Positions 33,720 to 44,586 are shown, counted from the stretch's first letter. The stretch is DNA of 64,000 bases from Pseudomonas paraeruginosa PA7 (GCF_000017205.1 NC_009656.1:6524340-6588339), one strand, 5' to 3'. Numbers and translations are program-made. Notes: generated by a model not told the origin, from the sequence alone.

Positions 33720-34276
33720 TCCGCAGGAATCCCTCCGGTGACCTGCCGGTGATCGATGAGTCGGCGTATGTCGACAAGACCGCGATCATCTGCGGCAAGG
33801 TGGTCATCCAGGCCAATGTGTTCGTCGGCCCCTACGCCGTGATCCGCGCCGACGAGGTCGACGCCGAGGGCGGCATGCAGCCGATCCTGATCGGCGCCAA
33901 CTCGAACATCCAGGACGGCGTGGTGATCCATTCCAAGTCCGGTGCCGCGGTGACCATCGGCGAGCACACTTCGATCGCCCATCGCTCCATCGTCCATGGT
34001 CCCTGCGAGGTCGGCGACCGGGTCTTCATCGGCTTCAACAGCGTGCTGTTCAATTGCCGTATCGGCGATGGCTGCGTGGTCCGCCACAACGCGGTGGTCG
34101 ATGGCTGCGACCTGCCACCGGGCTTCTACGTCCCGTCCACCGAACGTATCGGCCCGCGCACCGACCTGGCGAGCATGCCGCGGGTCAGCGTCTCGGCCAG
34201 CGAATTCTCGGAAGACGTGGCACGCACCAACGTCGATCTGGTACGCGGTTACAAGTCGCTGCAGAACGAGTTCTGA
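33716..34276 (+). CDS. Gamma-class carbonic anhydrase family protein
   Basis: 186 aa starting at the ATG that overlaps the folE2 stop. Left-handed beta-helix hexapeptide pattern throughout (for example VVIQANVFVGPYAVIRAD) and the metal-ligand His residues in VVIHSKSG and EHTSIAHRSIVHGP. Gamma-CAs can use iron or cobalt, so within this operon it probably backs up zinc-dependent beta-carbonic anhydrases. Confidence 0.9.
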   Translation: MIRRNPSGDLPVIDESAYVDKTAIICGKVVIQANVFVGPYAVIRADEVDAEGGMQPILIGANSNIQDGVVIHSKSGAAVTIGEHTSIAHRSIVHGPCEVGDRVFIGFNSVLFNCRIGDGCVVRHNAVVDGCDLPPGFYVPSTERIGPRTDLASMPRVSVSASEFSEDVARTNVDLVRGYKSLQNEF

Positions 34277-34278
34277 GC

Positions 34279-35616
34279 ATGGGCAGCCTGCTGATCCGCA
34301 ACGCCCGGATGATCAATGAGGGACAGGTGCGCGAAGGCGACCTGCTGGTACGCCAAGGCCGCATCGAACGCATCGCCGGCAGCCTCGAGGACTGCAGCGC
34401 CAGCCGGGAGATCGATGCCGCGGGCCGCTACCTGCTGCCGGGCATGATCGATGACCAGGTACACTTCCGCGAGCCCGGTTATCCACAGAAGGGCACGATC
34501 GCCAGCGAGTCACGCGCTGCGGTGGCCGGGGGCATCACCAGTTTCATGGACATGCCCAACACCCGCCCGGCGACCCTCACCCTCGAGGCACTGGCCGAGA
34601 AGAAGCGCCGCGCCGCCGCACACAGCATGGCCAACTACGCTTTCCACTTCGGCGTCAGCCGCGACAACCTGGACACCGTGGCCGCCCTCGATCCACGCGA
34701 AGTCGCCGCGGTGAAGGTATTCATGGGCGCCTCCACCGGCGACATGCTGGTGGACGACCTGCCGACCCTGGAACGGCTGTTCGCCAGCGTTCCCACTCTG
34801 CTGCTCAGCCATTGCGAAGACACGCCGCGGATCGAAACCAACCTGGCACGCTGGCGACAGCGCTTCGGCGACCGCATTCCGGCCGCCGCCCACCCGCGCA
34901 TCCGCGACGCCGAGGCCTGCTACCGTTCCACCGCCCTGGCGGTGGAGCTGGCGCAGCGGCACGGCACGCTGTTGCACGTGCTGCACTTGTCCACAGCCCG
35001 GGAACTGGCCCTGTTCGAAGACAAGCCACTGTGCCAGAAGCGCATCACCGCGGAAGTCTGCGTCCACCACCTGCTGTTCGACGACGGCGACTACGCCCGC
35101 CTCGGCCACCTGCTCAAGTGCAACCCGGCGGTGAAGAGCCGCGAGGACCGCGACGCGTTGCGCCGGGCGCTGGCGGGTAACCGCCTGGACGTGATCGGCA
35201 CCGATCACGCGCCACACACCTGGGCCGAGAAGCAGCAGGCTTATCCACAGGCTCCCGCCGGCCTGCCGCTGGTACAACATGCGTTGCCGGCCCTGCTCGA
35301 ACTGGTCCGCGAAGGCTGGCTGAGCCTGCCGACGCTGGTGGCGAAGACCAGCCATCGCGTCGCCGAGCTGTTCGCCATCGCCGATCGCGGTTTCCTTCGC
35401 GAAGGCTACTGGGCCGACCTGGTGCTGGTCAGCGAACTCGAACGGCCGGAGGCGGCCAGCGCCATGCCGCTGCTGTCGCGCTGCAACTGGACGCCATTCC
35501 GCCATCGGGCCTTCCATCACCGGGTCGACACCACCGTGGTCTCGGGGCAGCTCGCCTGGCACGCGGGGCGACTGTGCGAGGACTGCCAGGGGTTGCCCCT
35601 GCGGTTTTCCCGCTGA
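34279..35616 (+). CDS. pyrQ: PyrQ, Zur-regulated dihydroorotase
   Basis: 445 aa amidohydrolase-fold enzyme of pyrimidine synthesis. DQVHFREPGYPQKG holds the metal-site HxR pair, followed by GGITSFMDMPNTRP, the lysine strand AVKVFMGAS, HCED, HVLHLSTA, and IGTDHAPHT with the catalytic Asp. It begins 2 bp after the carbonic-anhydrase stop. PyrQ is the duplicate of PyrC found in Zur regulons. Two DnaA boxes (34479 and 35241) are read in frame as Tyr-Pro-Gln. Confidence 0.94.
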   Translation: MGSLLIRNARMINEGQVREGDLLVRQGRIERIAGSLEDCSASREIDAAGRYLLPGMIDDQVHFREPGYPQKGTIASESRAAVAGGITSFMDMPNTRPATLTLEALAEKKRRAAAHSMANYAFHFGVSRDNLDTVAALDPREVAAVKVFMGASTGDMLVDDLPTLERLFASVPTLLLSHCEDTPRIETNLARWRQRFGDRIPAAAHPRIRDAEACYRSTALAVELAQRHGTLLHVLHLSTARELALFEDKPLCQKRITAEVCVHHLLFDDGDYARLGHLLKCNPAVKSREDRDALRRALAGNRLDVIGTDHAPHTWAEKQQAYPQAPAGLPLVQHALPALLELVREGWLSLPTLVAKTSHRVAELFAIADRGFLREGYWADLVLVSELERPEAASAMPLLSRCNWTPFRHRAFHHRVDTTVVSGQLAWHAGRLCEDCQGLPLRFSR

Positions 35617-35677
35617 AGAGATTCATCCACAGGGCGAGAATCGCAGACGTACGCACTTCCGATAGTTGTCCACAGGG

Positions 35678-36922
35678 CTAGCGCAGGGCCTTCACCGCCG
35701 CGCCGAGGAAGGCGTAGGTTTCCGCCTCGCGCTCGTCCATCTCCGGCTTCGGCCAGGCGCTCCAGACCACCGCCACGACCTGCTCCCGGCGATTGACATA
35801 GAGATACTGGCCGAAGATCCCCTGGGCCTCGAAGACCCCGCCGTCATGCCCGGGCAAGGCCCCGGCGCCCACCGGGAAGGTCCACCACTGGTAGCCGTAG
35901 CCGAGTGCGTATTCGCCGTCGTAGAGCTTGCCCGGCGCCAGGTGCGAGGCCGGCTCGACTCGGCTGGCACGTTCCACCCAGCCCTCGGGAAGGATGCGCT
36001 CGTCATCGATCACCCCATCCTCGAGGATGAACTGGCCGAAACGCCCGTAGTCGCGCAGGGTCGCGCTCAGGCCGCTGCTGCCGATCTCTTGCCCAGCCGG
36101 CGATTCCAGTTGCCAGAAGCCGTCGCTCTCCATGCCCAGCCGCGCCCAGATGCGCTCGGACAGGTAGTCGCTGACCGGGATGCGCGTCACCGCATGCACC
36201 AGTTCGCTCTGCAGGTGCGATTCGCCGGTACTGTAGGTGAAGTGGGTTCCCGCCGGGTACTGCCGCGGCAGGCTCGCCAGCAGGCGCAGGATGCCGCCGG
36301 GACGCTGGGCCAGCTGGGCGTCGAACATCTGCCGGCGATCGGACTTCGGGTCGCGGTAGGTCTCGTTCCAGCGCACTCCGGAACTCATCTGCAGGACCTG
36401 CTCGACCGTCACCCCCTGGTAGGCGGACCCGGCCAGCGCCGGCAGGTACTTGTCCACAGGCTGGTCGAGGGCCAGCAGGCCCTGCTGCACGGCGGCGCCG
36501 ACCAGGGTCGAGGAGATCGACTTGACCACCGAGAACGAGGTCCAGCGCGTGCGCTCGTCGTTGCCCAGGCCATAGCGCTCCAGGACGACCTTGCCATCCT
36601 TGAGCACCAGCAGGCCACCGACACGGTTGCGCCGCATGAATTCGTCGACCCCGTATTCCTCCCCGCCGCTCCGGTAGCGCGGCGCTATGGTCGTCCCCGG
36701 CGGCAGCGGGCGAACCTTCGAGCCCTTGTGGATAACCCGGGTCGGATAGACCTTGTCCATGTTCCGGTAGGTACCCGGCTGGTACTCCGGGGTCAGCTCG
36801 TAGAGATCGGCGGCGCGGCCGATGCGCGGGTTTTCCACAGCCGGATCGGCACTGGCCGATGCGCTTGTGGAGACAAGCACCGCCAGCAGGGCGGGACGCA
36901 GGACGGATACAGGGTTTCGCAT
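35678..36922 (-). CDS. PIB-1-like serine-hydrolase-fold beta-lactamase
   Basis: 414 aa from ATG at 36922; signal peptide cut near ASA|DP. AmpC/esterase-B-like fold with S131-V-V-K134 (SFSVVKS), a YST (FTYSTGESH) equivalent of the Tyr motif and a late GYGYQWWTFPV / GHDGGVFEAQGIFGQYL segment in place of KTG. The same protein in P. aeruginosa was described as PIB-1, an imipenem-hydrolysing enzyme reported to need zinc despite the class-C-like motifs. It lies immediately after the zinc-sparing island but has no Zur box that I can see. Confidence 0.85.
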   Translation of the reverse strand: MRNPVSVLRPALLAVLVSTSASASADPAVENPRIGRAADLYELTPEYQPGTYRNMDKVYPTRVIHKGSKVRPLPPGTTIAPRYRSGGEEYGVDEFMRRNRVGGLLVLKDGKVVLERYGLGNDERTRWTSFSVVKSISSTLVGAAVQQGLLALDQPVDKYLPALAGSAYQGVTVEQVLQMSSGVRWNETYRDPKSDRRQMFDAQLAQRPGGILRLLASLPRQYPAGTHFTYSTGESHLQSELVHAVTRIPVSDYLSERIWARLGMESDGFWQLESPAGQEIGSSGLSATLRDYGRFGQFILEDGVIDDERILPEGWVERASRVEPASHLAPGKLYDGEYALGYGYQWWTFPVGAGALPGHDGGVFEAQGIFGQYLYVNRREQVVAVVWSAWPKPEMDEREAETYAFLGAAVKALR

Positions 36923-37022
36923 GGGCAGATGTCCTCGTGGCCGGAAGCGCCTCCGGCTTCGATGGTCTTGTGGATAAGTTATGTTCTGCGGGGCAGCAAC
37001 CGGCAGGTTGTGCACAAAGGGG

Positions 37023-37421
37023 TCAGCCAGGCGCTCGCTTCGCCGGGCATGCCCAGAGTTCGACCGCCGGGCGCTCCGGGACCGGCGGCCCGATCCAGCG
37101 CGCCAGCGCATCGCAACGACCCTGCCGGCAGATCCGGTAGTCACCGGCTTCCGGCGCGCGACCCAGGCGCAGCGGCTGCAATGGCGGCAGCTCGCGCCGG
37201 TAGTGCCAGGCGCCGTCACGCAGCACGGCGCCCTCGGGAATCTCCATCCCCGCCCCGCTGCCCCGCACCCGGGCTTCCTCGAGGAACAGGCCGTCCGCGC
37301 TCAGGCGATAGTCCTCTTCCCAGAGCACCTTCTCCACCGTGTGCTGCCAGGCCAGGGTGAACGACTGCAGCGGCAGCGTCGCCCAGACGCTGCCGGCCAT
37401 GCCCAGGCACAGTGCGATCAC
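37023..37421 (-). CDS. DUF1850 protein of the TRAP transporter operon
   Basis: 132 aa beginning with a GTG that overlaps the TRAP permease stop (GTGA, 37418-37421), with GAGG upstream. N-terminal signal/anchor (VIALCLGMAGSVWA) followed by FTLAWQHTVEKVLWEEDY, the DUF1850 hallmark. These small proteins are nearly always encoded with TAXI-type TRAP permeases; role unknown. Confidence 0.85.
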   Translation of the reverse strand: MIALCLGMAGSVWATLPLQSFTLAWQHTVEKVLWEEDYRLSADGLFLEEARVRGSGAGMEIPEGAVLRDGAWHYRRELPPLQPLRLGRAPEAGDYRICRQGRCDALARWIGPPVPERPAVELWACPAKRAPG

Positions 37422-39442
37422 GCCACCGCCTCGCCCGCGCGCTGGCGCCAGAGATGCCAGCCGATCACCAGCCCGCCGAGGACGAAGCCCAGTTCGTCGC
37501 TGATCGGCAAGGCCAGGACCAGGCTCGCCCCCGCGGCGAACGCCAGCAGGCGTTCCCACCAGGCCAGCGGACCCTGCAGGTAGCCAATGGAAGCCATCCC
37601 CCACAGACCGATGGCCAGCACCGCCTTGCAGGCGACGTAGAGCGTCGCCCCCCAACCGCCTTCCTGCAGCATCAACGCCGGGGAATAGACCGCCATGAAC
37701 GGCACCACGAACCCCGCCAGGGCGATGCGCACCGCCCAGAAGCTGATCTTCAATCCCCTCTCCTTGGCGATCGGCGCCGCCGCGAAACAGGCCAGCGCCA
37801 CCGGCGGGGTGAGGTCGGCGAGGATGCCGAAGTAGAAGACGAACATGTGCGAGACGATCAGCGGCACCCCCAGTTCCAGCAGCGCCGGCGCGGCAATGGA
37901 GCTGGTGATGATGTAGTTGGGGATGGTCGGAATGCCCATTCCCAGGACCAGGCAGGTGACCATGGTCAGGACCAGCGACAGCAGCAGGTTTTCCCGCCCC
38001 AGGTCGAGCACGTAGCTGGCGAAGGTGGTGGCGATGCCGGTCAGCGAGATCACCCCGATGATGACTCCCACCAGGGTGCACGCGATGCCCACCGGGATCG
38101 CATGCCGCGCGCCCTCGGCGAGGGCGCGGACGCAGATGCGCAGGGTTTCCCGGCCCCCGCGGACGAACCAGCAGACCAGGGCCAGGGCCGCTATCACGAC
38201 GAAGATCACCCCGATGCCGAGGCGGAAGAAGCCGGCGCAGAGCAACCCCAGCGCGACCCAGAAGGCGATGCGCAGGCCGAGCGAGGACACCCGCAGGATG
38301 ATCGCCGAACCGAGGATGACGATGGCGGTCAGCGCCAGGCCGATGGTTCCGGAGAACAGCGGCGTGCGTCCGGAGAACAGCAACGCGATCAGTACCAGCA
38401 ACGGAATCAGCAGGAACCAGCGTTCGCGCACGGCGCCCCAGGCGCTCGGGCACTGCTCGCGCGGCAGGCCCTTGAGGTCGGCCCGGCGGGCCTCCAGGTG
38501 GACCATCCAGTACACCGAGCCGAAATACAGGAGCGCAGGGATCAGCGCCGCCTTGGCGATCTCCACGTAGGGCACGTTGATGGTCTCGGCCATGATGAAC
38601 GCCACCGCCCCCATCACCGGCGGCATCAGTTGGCTGCCCATGCTCGCGGTCGCCTCGACGCCGCCGGCGAACGCCGGCTTGTAGCCGAAGCGTTTCATCA
38701 ACGGGATGGTGAACTGTCCGGTGGTGACCACGTTGGCCACCCCGGAGCCGGTGATGGTGCCCATCAGCGCCGAGGAAAACACCGAGACCTTGGCCGGCCC
38801 GCCGACCCGATGGCCGAACAGGCCCATGGCGAAATCGGTGAACAGGCGAATCATCCCCGCCTGTTCGAGAAAGGCGCCGAACAGGATGAACAGGTAGATA
38901 TAGGTGGCCGACACGTAGGTTGGCGTGCCGTAGAGCCCCTCGGTGCCGAAAGACAGCTGGTTGACGATCTGGTCGAAACCGTAGCCGCGATGGGCCAGGT
39001 CGCCCGGCAGGTGTTCGCCGAACAGACCGTAGGCCAGGAACAGCGCGCAGATGATCGGCAAGGCGATGCCCATCACCCGTCGCGCCGCCTCGAAGACCAG
39101 CACGATCAGCACCACGCCGACGACCATGTCGGCCTGGGTCAGCTCTCCGGAGCGCTGGATCAGGTCGGCCTCGAATACCCACTGGTAGATCGCCGTACCC
39201 AGTCCGGCCAAGCCCAGCAGCCAGGCCAGCGGTTGCCAGGGGCGCCGTACGCCGGCAAGCGGATAGCTCAGGTAGACCACCAGCAACAGCAGGCCGACGT
39301 GCATCGCCCGCAGGACCTGGGTCGAAATCAGGGGAAAGGCCGCGGTGACGACCTGGAACACGGAAAAGGCCAGGGCCACGGCGAACAGCGTGCGCGGCCA
39401 GCTTTCCGCCTCGTTGTGCAGCCCGTTCTGATGATCGCTCAT
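37418..39442 (-). CDS. TRAP transporter permease, fused DctQM (TAXI type)
   Basis: 674 aa with many hydrophobic segments. The first about 200 residues correspond to the small DctQ subunit (VVYLSYPLAG, WVFEADLIQRSGE), the rest to the large DctM channel (GGVEATASMGSQLMPPVMGA, GMGIPTIPNYI, PPVALACFAAAPIAKE). A secondary, ion-gradient-driven importer that works with the TAXI binding protein encoded upstream. Substrate unknown; some TAXI systems take dicarboxylates or glutamate. Confidence 0.92.
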   Translation of the reverse strand: MSDHQNGLHNEAESWPRTLFAVALAFSVFQVVTAAFPLISTQVLRAMHVGLLLLVVYLSYPLAGVRRPWQPLAWLLGLAGLGTAIYQWVFEADLIQRSGELTQADMVVGVVLIVLVFEAARRVMGIALPIICALFLAYGLFGEHLPGDLAHRGYGFDQIVNQLSFGTEGLYGTPTYVSATYIYLFILFGAFLEQAGMIRLFTDFAMGLFGHRVGGPAKVSVFSSALMGTITGSGVANVVTTGQFTIPLMKRFGYKPAFAGGVEATASMGSQLMPPVMGAVAFIMAETINVPYVEIAKAALIPALLYFGSVYWMVHLEARRADLKGLPREQCPSAWGAVRERWFLLIPLLVLIALLFSGRTPLFSGTIGLALTAIVILGSAIILRVSSLGLRIAFWVALGLLCAGFFRLGIGVIFVVIAALALVCWFVRGGRETLRICVRALAEGARHAIPVGIACTLVGVIIGVISLTGIATTFASYVLDLGRENLLLSLVLTMVTCLVLGMGIPTIPNYIITSSIAAPALLELGVPLIVSHMFVFYFGILADLTPPVALACFAAAPIAKERGLKISFWAVRIALAGFVVPFMAVYSPALMLQEGGWGATLYVACKAVLAIGLWGMASIGYLQGPLAWWERLLAFAAGASLVLALPISDELGFVLGGLVIGWHLWRQRAGEAVA

Positions 39443-39517
39443 GCTTCGACTCCCAACAGCCGGAAACGCGGGAACCCCGGCCCGCCCTGCGGACCGGGGA
39501 CTACGATGGGCCGGGCG

Positions 39518-40477
39518 TCACTGCGGCAGGACGCCCTTTTCCTTGTAGAAGCGCTCGGCGCCGGGGTGCAGCGGTATCGGCAGGTTCTTCGCCGCCTTGT
39601 CCAGGGCGATGTCCTTGGCCGCGGCATGGGCGGTGACCAGCCGCGGCAGGTTGTCGAACATCAGCCTGGTCATCTGGTAGGCCAGCTCGTCGCTGACCCC
39701 GGCGTGGCTGACCAGGATGTTGTCGATGGCCACCGTCGGCACGTCCTGCTCCTGGCCGTCGTAGGTACCGGCGGGAATGCTCGCGGCGTGATAGGCCGGA
39801 CTGTCGATCTTCGCCACCACCTCCGCCGGAATCGCGACGAAGGTGATCGGCATGGTCGAGGCAAGGTCGCGGATGGCGGCCATGCCCAGACCGGAGGATT
39901 GCAGGGTGGCGTCGAGCTGGCGGTTCTTGATCAGCTCCACCGATTCGGCGTACGGGAGGTATTCCACCTTGCCCATGTCCTCGTAGCTCAGACCGGCGGC
40001 CTTGAAGATCGCCCGGGCGTTCAGCTCGGTGCCGCTCTTGGGTGCGCCCACCGAGATGCGCTTGCCTTTCAGGTCGGCCAGGGTCTTGATCCCCGAGGCC
40101 TGGCTGGCGACCACCTGGATATAGTTGGGGTAGGTATTGCCGATCGCCCGCAGCTTCTTCAGCGGCGCCTTGAAGCCGGCGTCGGCCACCCCGTTCCAGG
40201 CGTCGGCGACCGAATCGCCCAGCGCCAGCGCCAGCTCGCCGCGACCTGCCTGCAACAGGTTGAGGTTCTCGACCGAGGCCTTGGTGGCCTGCACCGAAGT
40301 CTTGGCGCCCGGGATGTCGTGCCCGTAGATCTGCGAGAGGCCGACCCCGATGGGGTAGTAGACCCCGCTGGTGCCGCCGGTGAGGATATTGATGAAGGTC
40401 GGCGCGGCGAAGACCGCAGTGCTGAAGGTTACCGTTGCGGCGAGCGTGAAAAGACCGAGGCGTCTGCTCAGCGACAT
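39518..40477 (-). CDS. TAXI-family TRAP solute-binding protein
   Basis: 319 aa periplasmic protein with a signal peptide (cut near VFA|AP) and the TAXI signature ILTGGTSGVYYPIG at about residues 31-44. Later segments LKGKRISVGAPKSGTELNAR and ALGDSVADAW are typical. First gene of the TRAP operon; 75 bp before the permease. Confidence 0.92.
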   Translation of the reverse strand: MSLSRRLGLFTLAATVTFSTAVFAAPTFINILTGGTSGVYYPIGVGLSQIYGHDIPGAKTSVQATKASVENLNLLQAGRGELALALGDSVADAWNGVADAGFKAPLKKLRAIGNTYPNYIQVVASQASGIKTLADLKGKRISVGAPKSGTELNARAIFKAAGLSYEDMGKVEYLPYAESVELIKNRQLDATLQSSGLGMAAIRDLASTMPITFVAIPAEVVAKIDSPAYHAASIPAGTYDGQEQDVPTVAIDNILVSHAGVSDELAYQMTRLMFDNLPRLVTAHAAAKDIALDKAAKNLPIPLHPGAERFYKEKGVLPQ

Positions 40478-40639
40478 GGGAAGTCTCCTGTTCTTATCGT
40501 TGTTGTCGCGCCGCCGCGGAAGCGTCCCGGCTTCCCTCGACCGCGCAGGACTCCGTGCAGACTAGACCGCGCCGCCGCGCAGGACAATCCGCATGCACCG
40601 AATGCGCGACCGGCTCCTCAAGGGAGCCGGTCGTCGCCA

Positions 40640-41824
40640 TCAGGCATAGAGGTCGCGCCGCGACCAGGGCAACTCGTGGGAGCCGTCCTCGTGGGGCCGG
40701 TTGGCGAGGATCTGGTGCAGGTTGATCCAGCCGCGCTTGAAACCATAGGCGCACCCGGCGAGGTACAAGCGCCAGATCCGCAAGGTCTCTTCCGGCACCA
40801 GGCGGGCCGCCTCCTTCAGCTTCGCTTCCAGGTTGGCGCTCCAGAAGTCCAGGGTCCGCGCGTAATGCAGGCGCAGGCTTTCCACGTCGACCACTTCCAG
40901 GCCGGCTTCGCTCATCCGCGCCACCGCCAGCGACAGGTGTGGCAGCTCGCCGTGGGGGAAGACATAGCGGTCGATGAAATCGCCGGCGCCCTTGCCCACC
41001 GGACGCCCATCGGTATAGAGCGAGGTGATGCCATGGTTCATCACCAGGCCACCGGGGCGCACCGCGTCGTACAGTTGCTGGAAGTACAGGCCGAGGTTGG
41101 CGTGGCCGACGTGCTCGAACATGCCGACACTGACCACCTTGTCGAAGCGGCCATCGCGCGGCAGGTCGCGGTAGTCGAGCAGCTTCAGGGTGACCCGGTC
41201 TTCCAGGCCCTCGGCCCGGACCCGTTCCTGGCCCAGCGCCAGCTGTTCCTTGCTGAGGGTGATGCCGGTGACCTCGACGCCGAACTCGCGAGCGGCCAGG
41301 CGCGCCAGGCCGCCCCAGCCACAGCCGACATCCAGCAGCTTCTCGCCCGGTTGCAGGCGCAGCTTGCGACACAAGTGGCGAAGCTTGGCCAGTTGCGCGG
41401 TGGCGAGGTCTTCCCGGCCGGTTTCGAAATAGGCGCAGGAATAGACCATTTCCGGATCCAGCCAGAGCCGGTAGAAGTCGTTGGACAGGTCGTAGTGGTA
41501 ATGGATGGCCTCGGCGTCGGTGGCCTTGTCATGACTCTCCCTGACCGGCGAGGCCTCGCCGTCGGGGTCGCCGAGCGCCTCGCTGAGGGCGTCGCCGATG
41601 CCGATCACCTGGCTGATCGGCCCCTCGATGTCGAGGCGCTTCTCGACGTAGGCCTTGCCCAGCGCGTCGAGGCTGGGGTGGGTGATCTCGGTGAGCAGCG
41701 TGGGGTCGCGGATGACCATGGTTACCTGTGGATCCGGCCCCAGATCGAACGCCTGAGCATCACCGATGCGGATCCGCAACGGCAGTTGCAGGGACAGCAA
41801 CTCAGAGGGGAGCTGTGCAATCAT
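40640..41824 (-). CDS. Cyclopropane-fatty-acyl-phospholipid synthase family protein
   Basis: 394 aa starting at the ATG with a perfect AGGAGG six bases upstream; a GTG 18 bases earlier is in frame but has no such site. SAM-binding motif KLLDVGCGWGGLARLA, then VTGITLSKEQL, VSVGMFEHVG and NHGITS, followed by CAYGFKRGWINLHQIL at the C-terminus. The enzyme family methylates cis double bonds of membrane phospholipid acyl chains. The promoter region contains CTATAGT, a sigma-S-like -10. Confidence 0.9.
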   Translation of the reverse strand: MIAQLPSELLSLQLPLRIRIGDAQAFDLGPDPQVTMVIRDPTLLTEITHPSLDALGKAYVEKRLDIEGPISQVIGIGDALSEALGDPDGEASPVRESHDKATDAEAIHYHYDLSNDFYRLWLDPEMVYSCAYFETGREDLATAQLAKLRHLCRKLRLQPGEKLLDVGCGWGGLARLAAREFGVEVTGITLSKEQLALGQERVRAEGLEDRVTLKLLDYRDLPRDGRFDKVVSVGMFEHVGHANLGLYFQQLYDAVRPGGLVMNHGITSLYTDGRPVGKGAGDFIDRYVFPHGELPHLSLAVARMSEAGLEVVDVESLRLHYARTLDFWSANLEAKLKEAARLVPEETLRIWRLYLAGCAYGFKRGWINLHQILANRPHEDGSHELPWSRRDLYA

Positions 41825-41878
41825 GCCAAACCTCCTGGTCACAAGACGGGAACACTATAGTCCAGTACCTTGATAGAG

Positions 41879-41920
41879 TTTTGCTATCGACTACTTAGCC
41901 TCCTATCTATCGATGCAAAA
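41879..41920. promoter_or_regulatory. Inverted repeat upstream of the cyclopropane synthase gene
   Basis: TTTTGCTATCGA at 41879-41890 faces TATCGATGCAAAA at 41908-41920, an imperfect inverted repeat with TTTTGC/GCAAAA ends (41879-41884, 41915-41920). It lies 55-96 bp before the synthase start, upstream of the CTATAGT -10-like box (near 41858). Could be an operator; unverified. Confidence 0.3.
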
Positions 41921-42062
41921 CAGCCGGGCACTCACTTCAGGTTAGCAGCCAGGGTGCCTGTGAATAATTGACAGTTTTGATATACAAACTTTCCCTCGCT
42001 GTAATAACGGAAAGACGCAGGCCAGGATGCCTTGGCAAGAAAGCGACATAAGGAAACGCCTG

Positions 42063-42686
42063 ATGAATGACACCGGCCCGCTGGAAACCCGCGAGGTACG
42101 CTTCCTCTCCGTATTCGACTTCGACGGGACGCTCACCTACCGCGACAGCTTCGTTCCATTCCTGCGCTTCGCCTTCGGCAACCGGGTGTTCGTCCGCCGC
42201 ATGCTGCGCATGGCCGCGCCCAGCCTGGCCTATCTCTGTCGGCGGATCGGCCGCGACGACCTGAAGGCGCGCCTGATCGCCACCTTCCTCACCGACGTGC
42301 CGGTGCAGGTGCTGGAAGAACGGGCGTTGGCCTACCAGAACCGCTTCTGGGAAACACTGATGCGTCCCCACGCATTGACCGCGGTGGCCGACCAGGTCAG
42401 CAGCGGCAGCACCGTGACCATCTGTTCCGCCTCGCCTTCGCTGGTGCTCAGGCCTTTCGCCGAAAAGCTCGGCGTGCACCTGATAGCCACCGAGCTGGAG
42501 GTGGTGGACGGCGTACTGACCGGCAGGATCGTCGGCCGCAACTGCCGGCGCGACGAAAAAGTCTGCCGACTGGAACGGCACTACGGTCCGCTGACCCAAT
42601 ACTCCCTGCGCGCCTGGGGCGATTCGCGCGGCGACACGGAATTGCTGGCGGCGGCGCTGGAACGCTTCTGGAAACCGTTTCGCTGA
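42063..42686 (+). CDS. HAD-superfamily (IB) phosphatase
   Basis: 207 aa from ATG with AAGGA upstream. Motif I FDFDGTLTYRDSF (Asp19, Asp21), motif II SSGSTVTICSASPS, and motif III GDSRGDTELL near the end, written WGDSRGD. SerB/CicA-like HAD-IB hydrolase; substrate unknown. It lies directly next to the glmS 3' end, with only the terminator and attTn7 between them. Confidence 0.85.
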   Translation: MNDTGPLETREVRFLSVFDFDGTLTYRDSFVPFLRFAFGNRVFVRRMLRMAAPSLAYLCRRIGRDDLKARLIATFLTDVPVQVLEERALAYQNRFWETLMRPHALTAVADQVSSGSTVTICSASPSLVLRPFAEKLGVHLIATELEVVDGVLTGRIVGRNCRRDEKVCRLERHYGPLTQYSLRAWGDSRGDTELLAAALERFWKPFR

Positions 42687-42694
42687 AGCGCCGG

Positions 42695-42724
42695 AAAAAG
42701 CCGATGCGCCGGCGCATGGCCGGC
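42695..42724 (-). terminator. glmS terminator
   Basis: On the minus strand GCCG, a 14-bp palindrome (42704-42717) and CGGC form a GC-rich stem with a 3-nt bulge, followed by TTTTT (42699-42695), 27 bp after the glmS stop. Confidence 0.65.
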
Positions 42725-42750
42725 GACATGGGCTGGGAGAAGGCCGGCCG

Positions 42751-44586
<1,836 letters not shown>

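Noticed and set aside
37412..41860. A 1482-codon open frame on the plus strand
   Set aside because: It runs antisense through the TRAP, TAXI and cyclopropane synthase genes, which are all clearly real. Long antisense frames are expected in this GC-rich codon usage; the translation is low-complexity Gln/Arg/His-rich with no domain.
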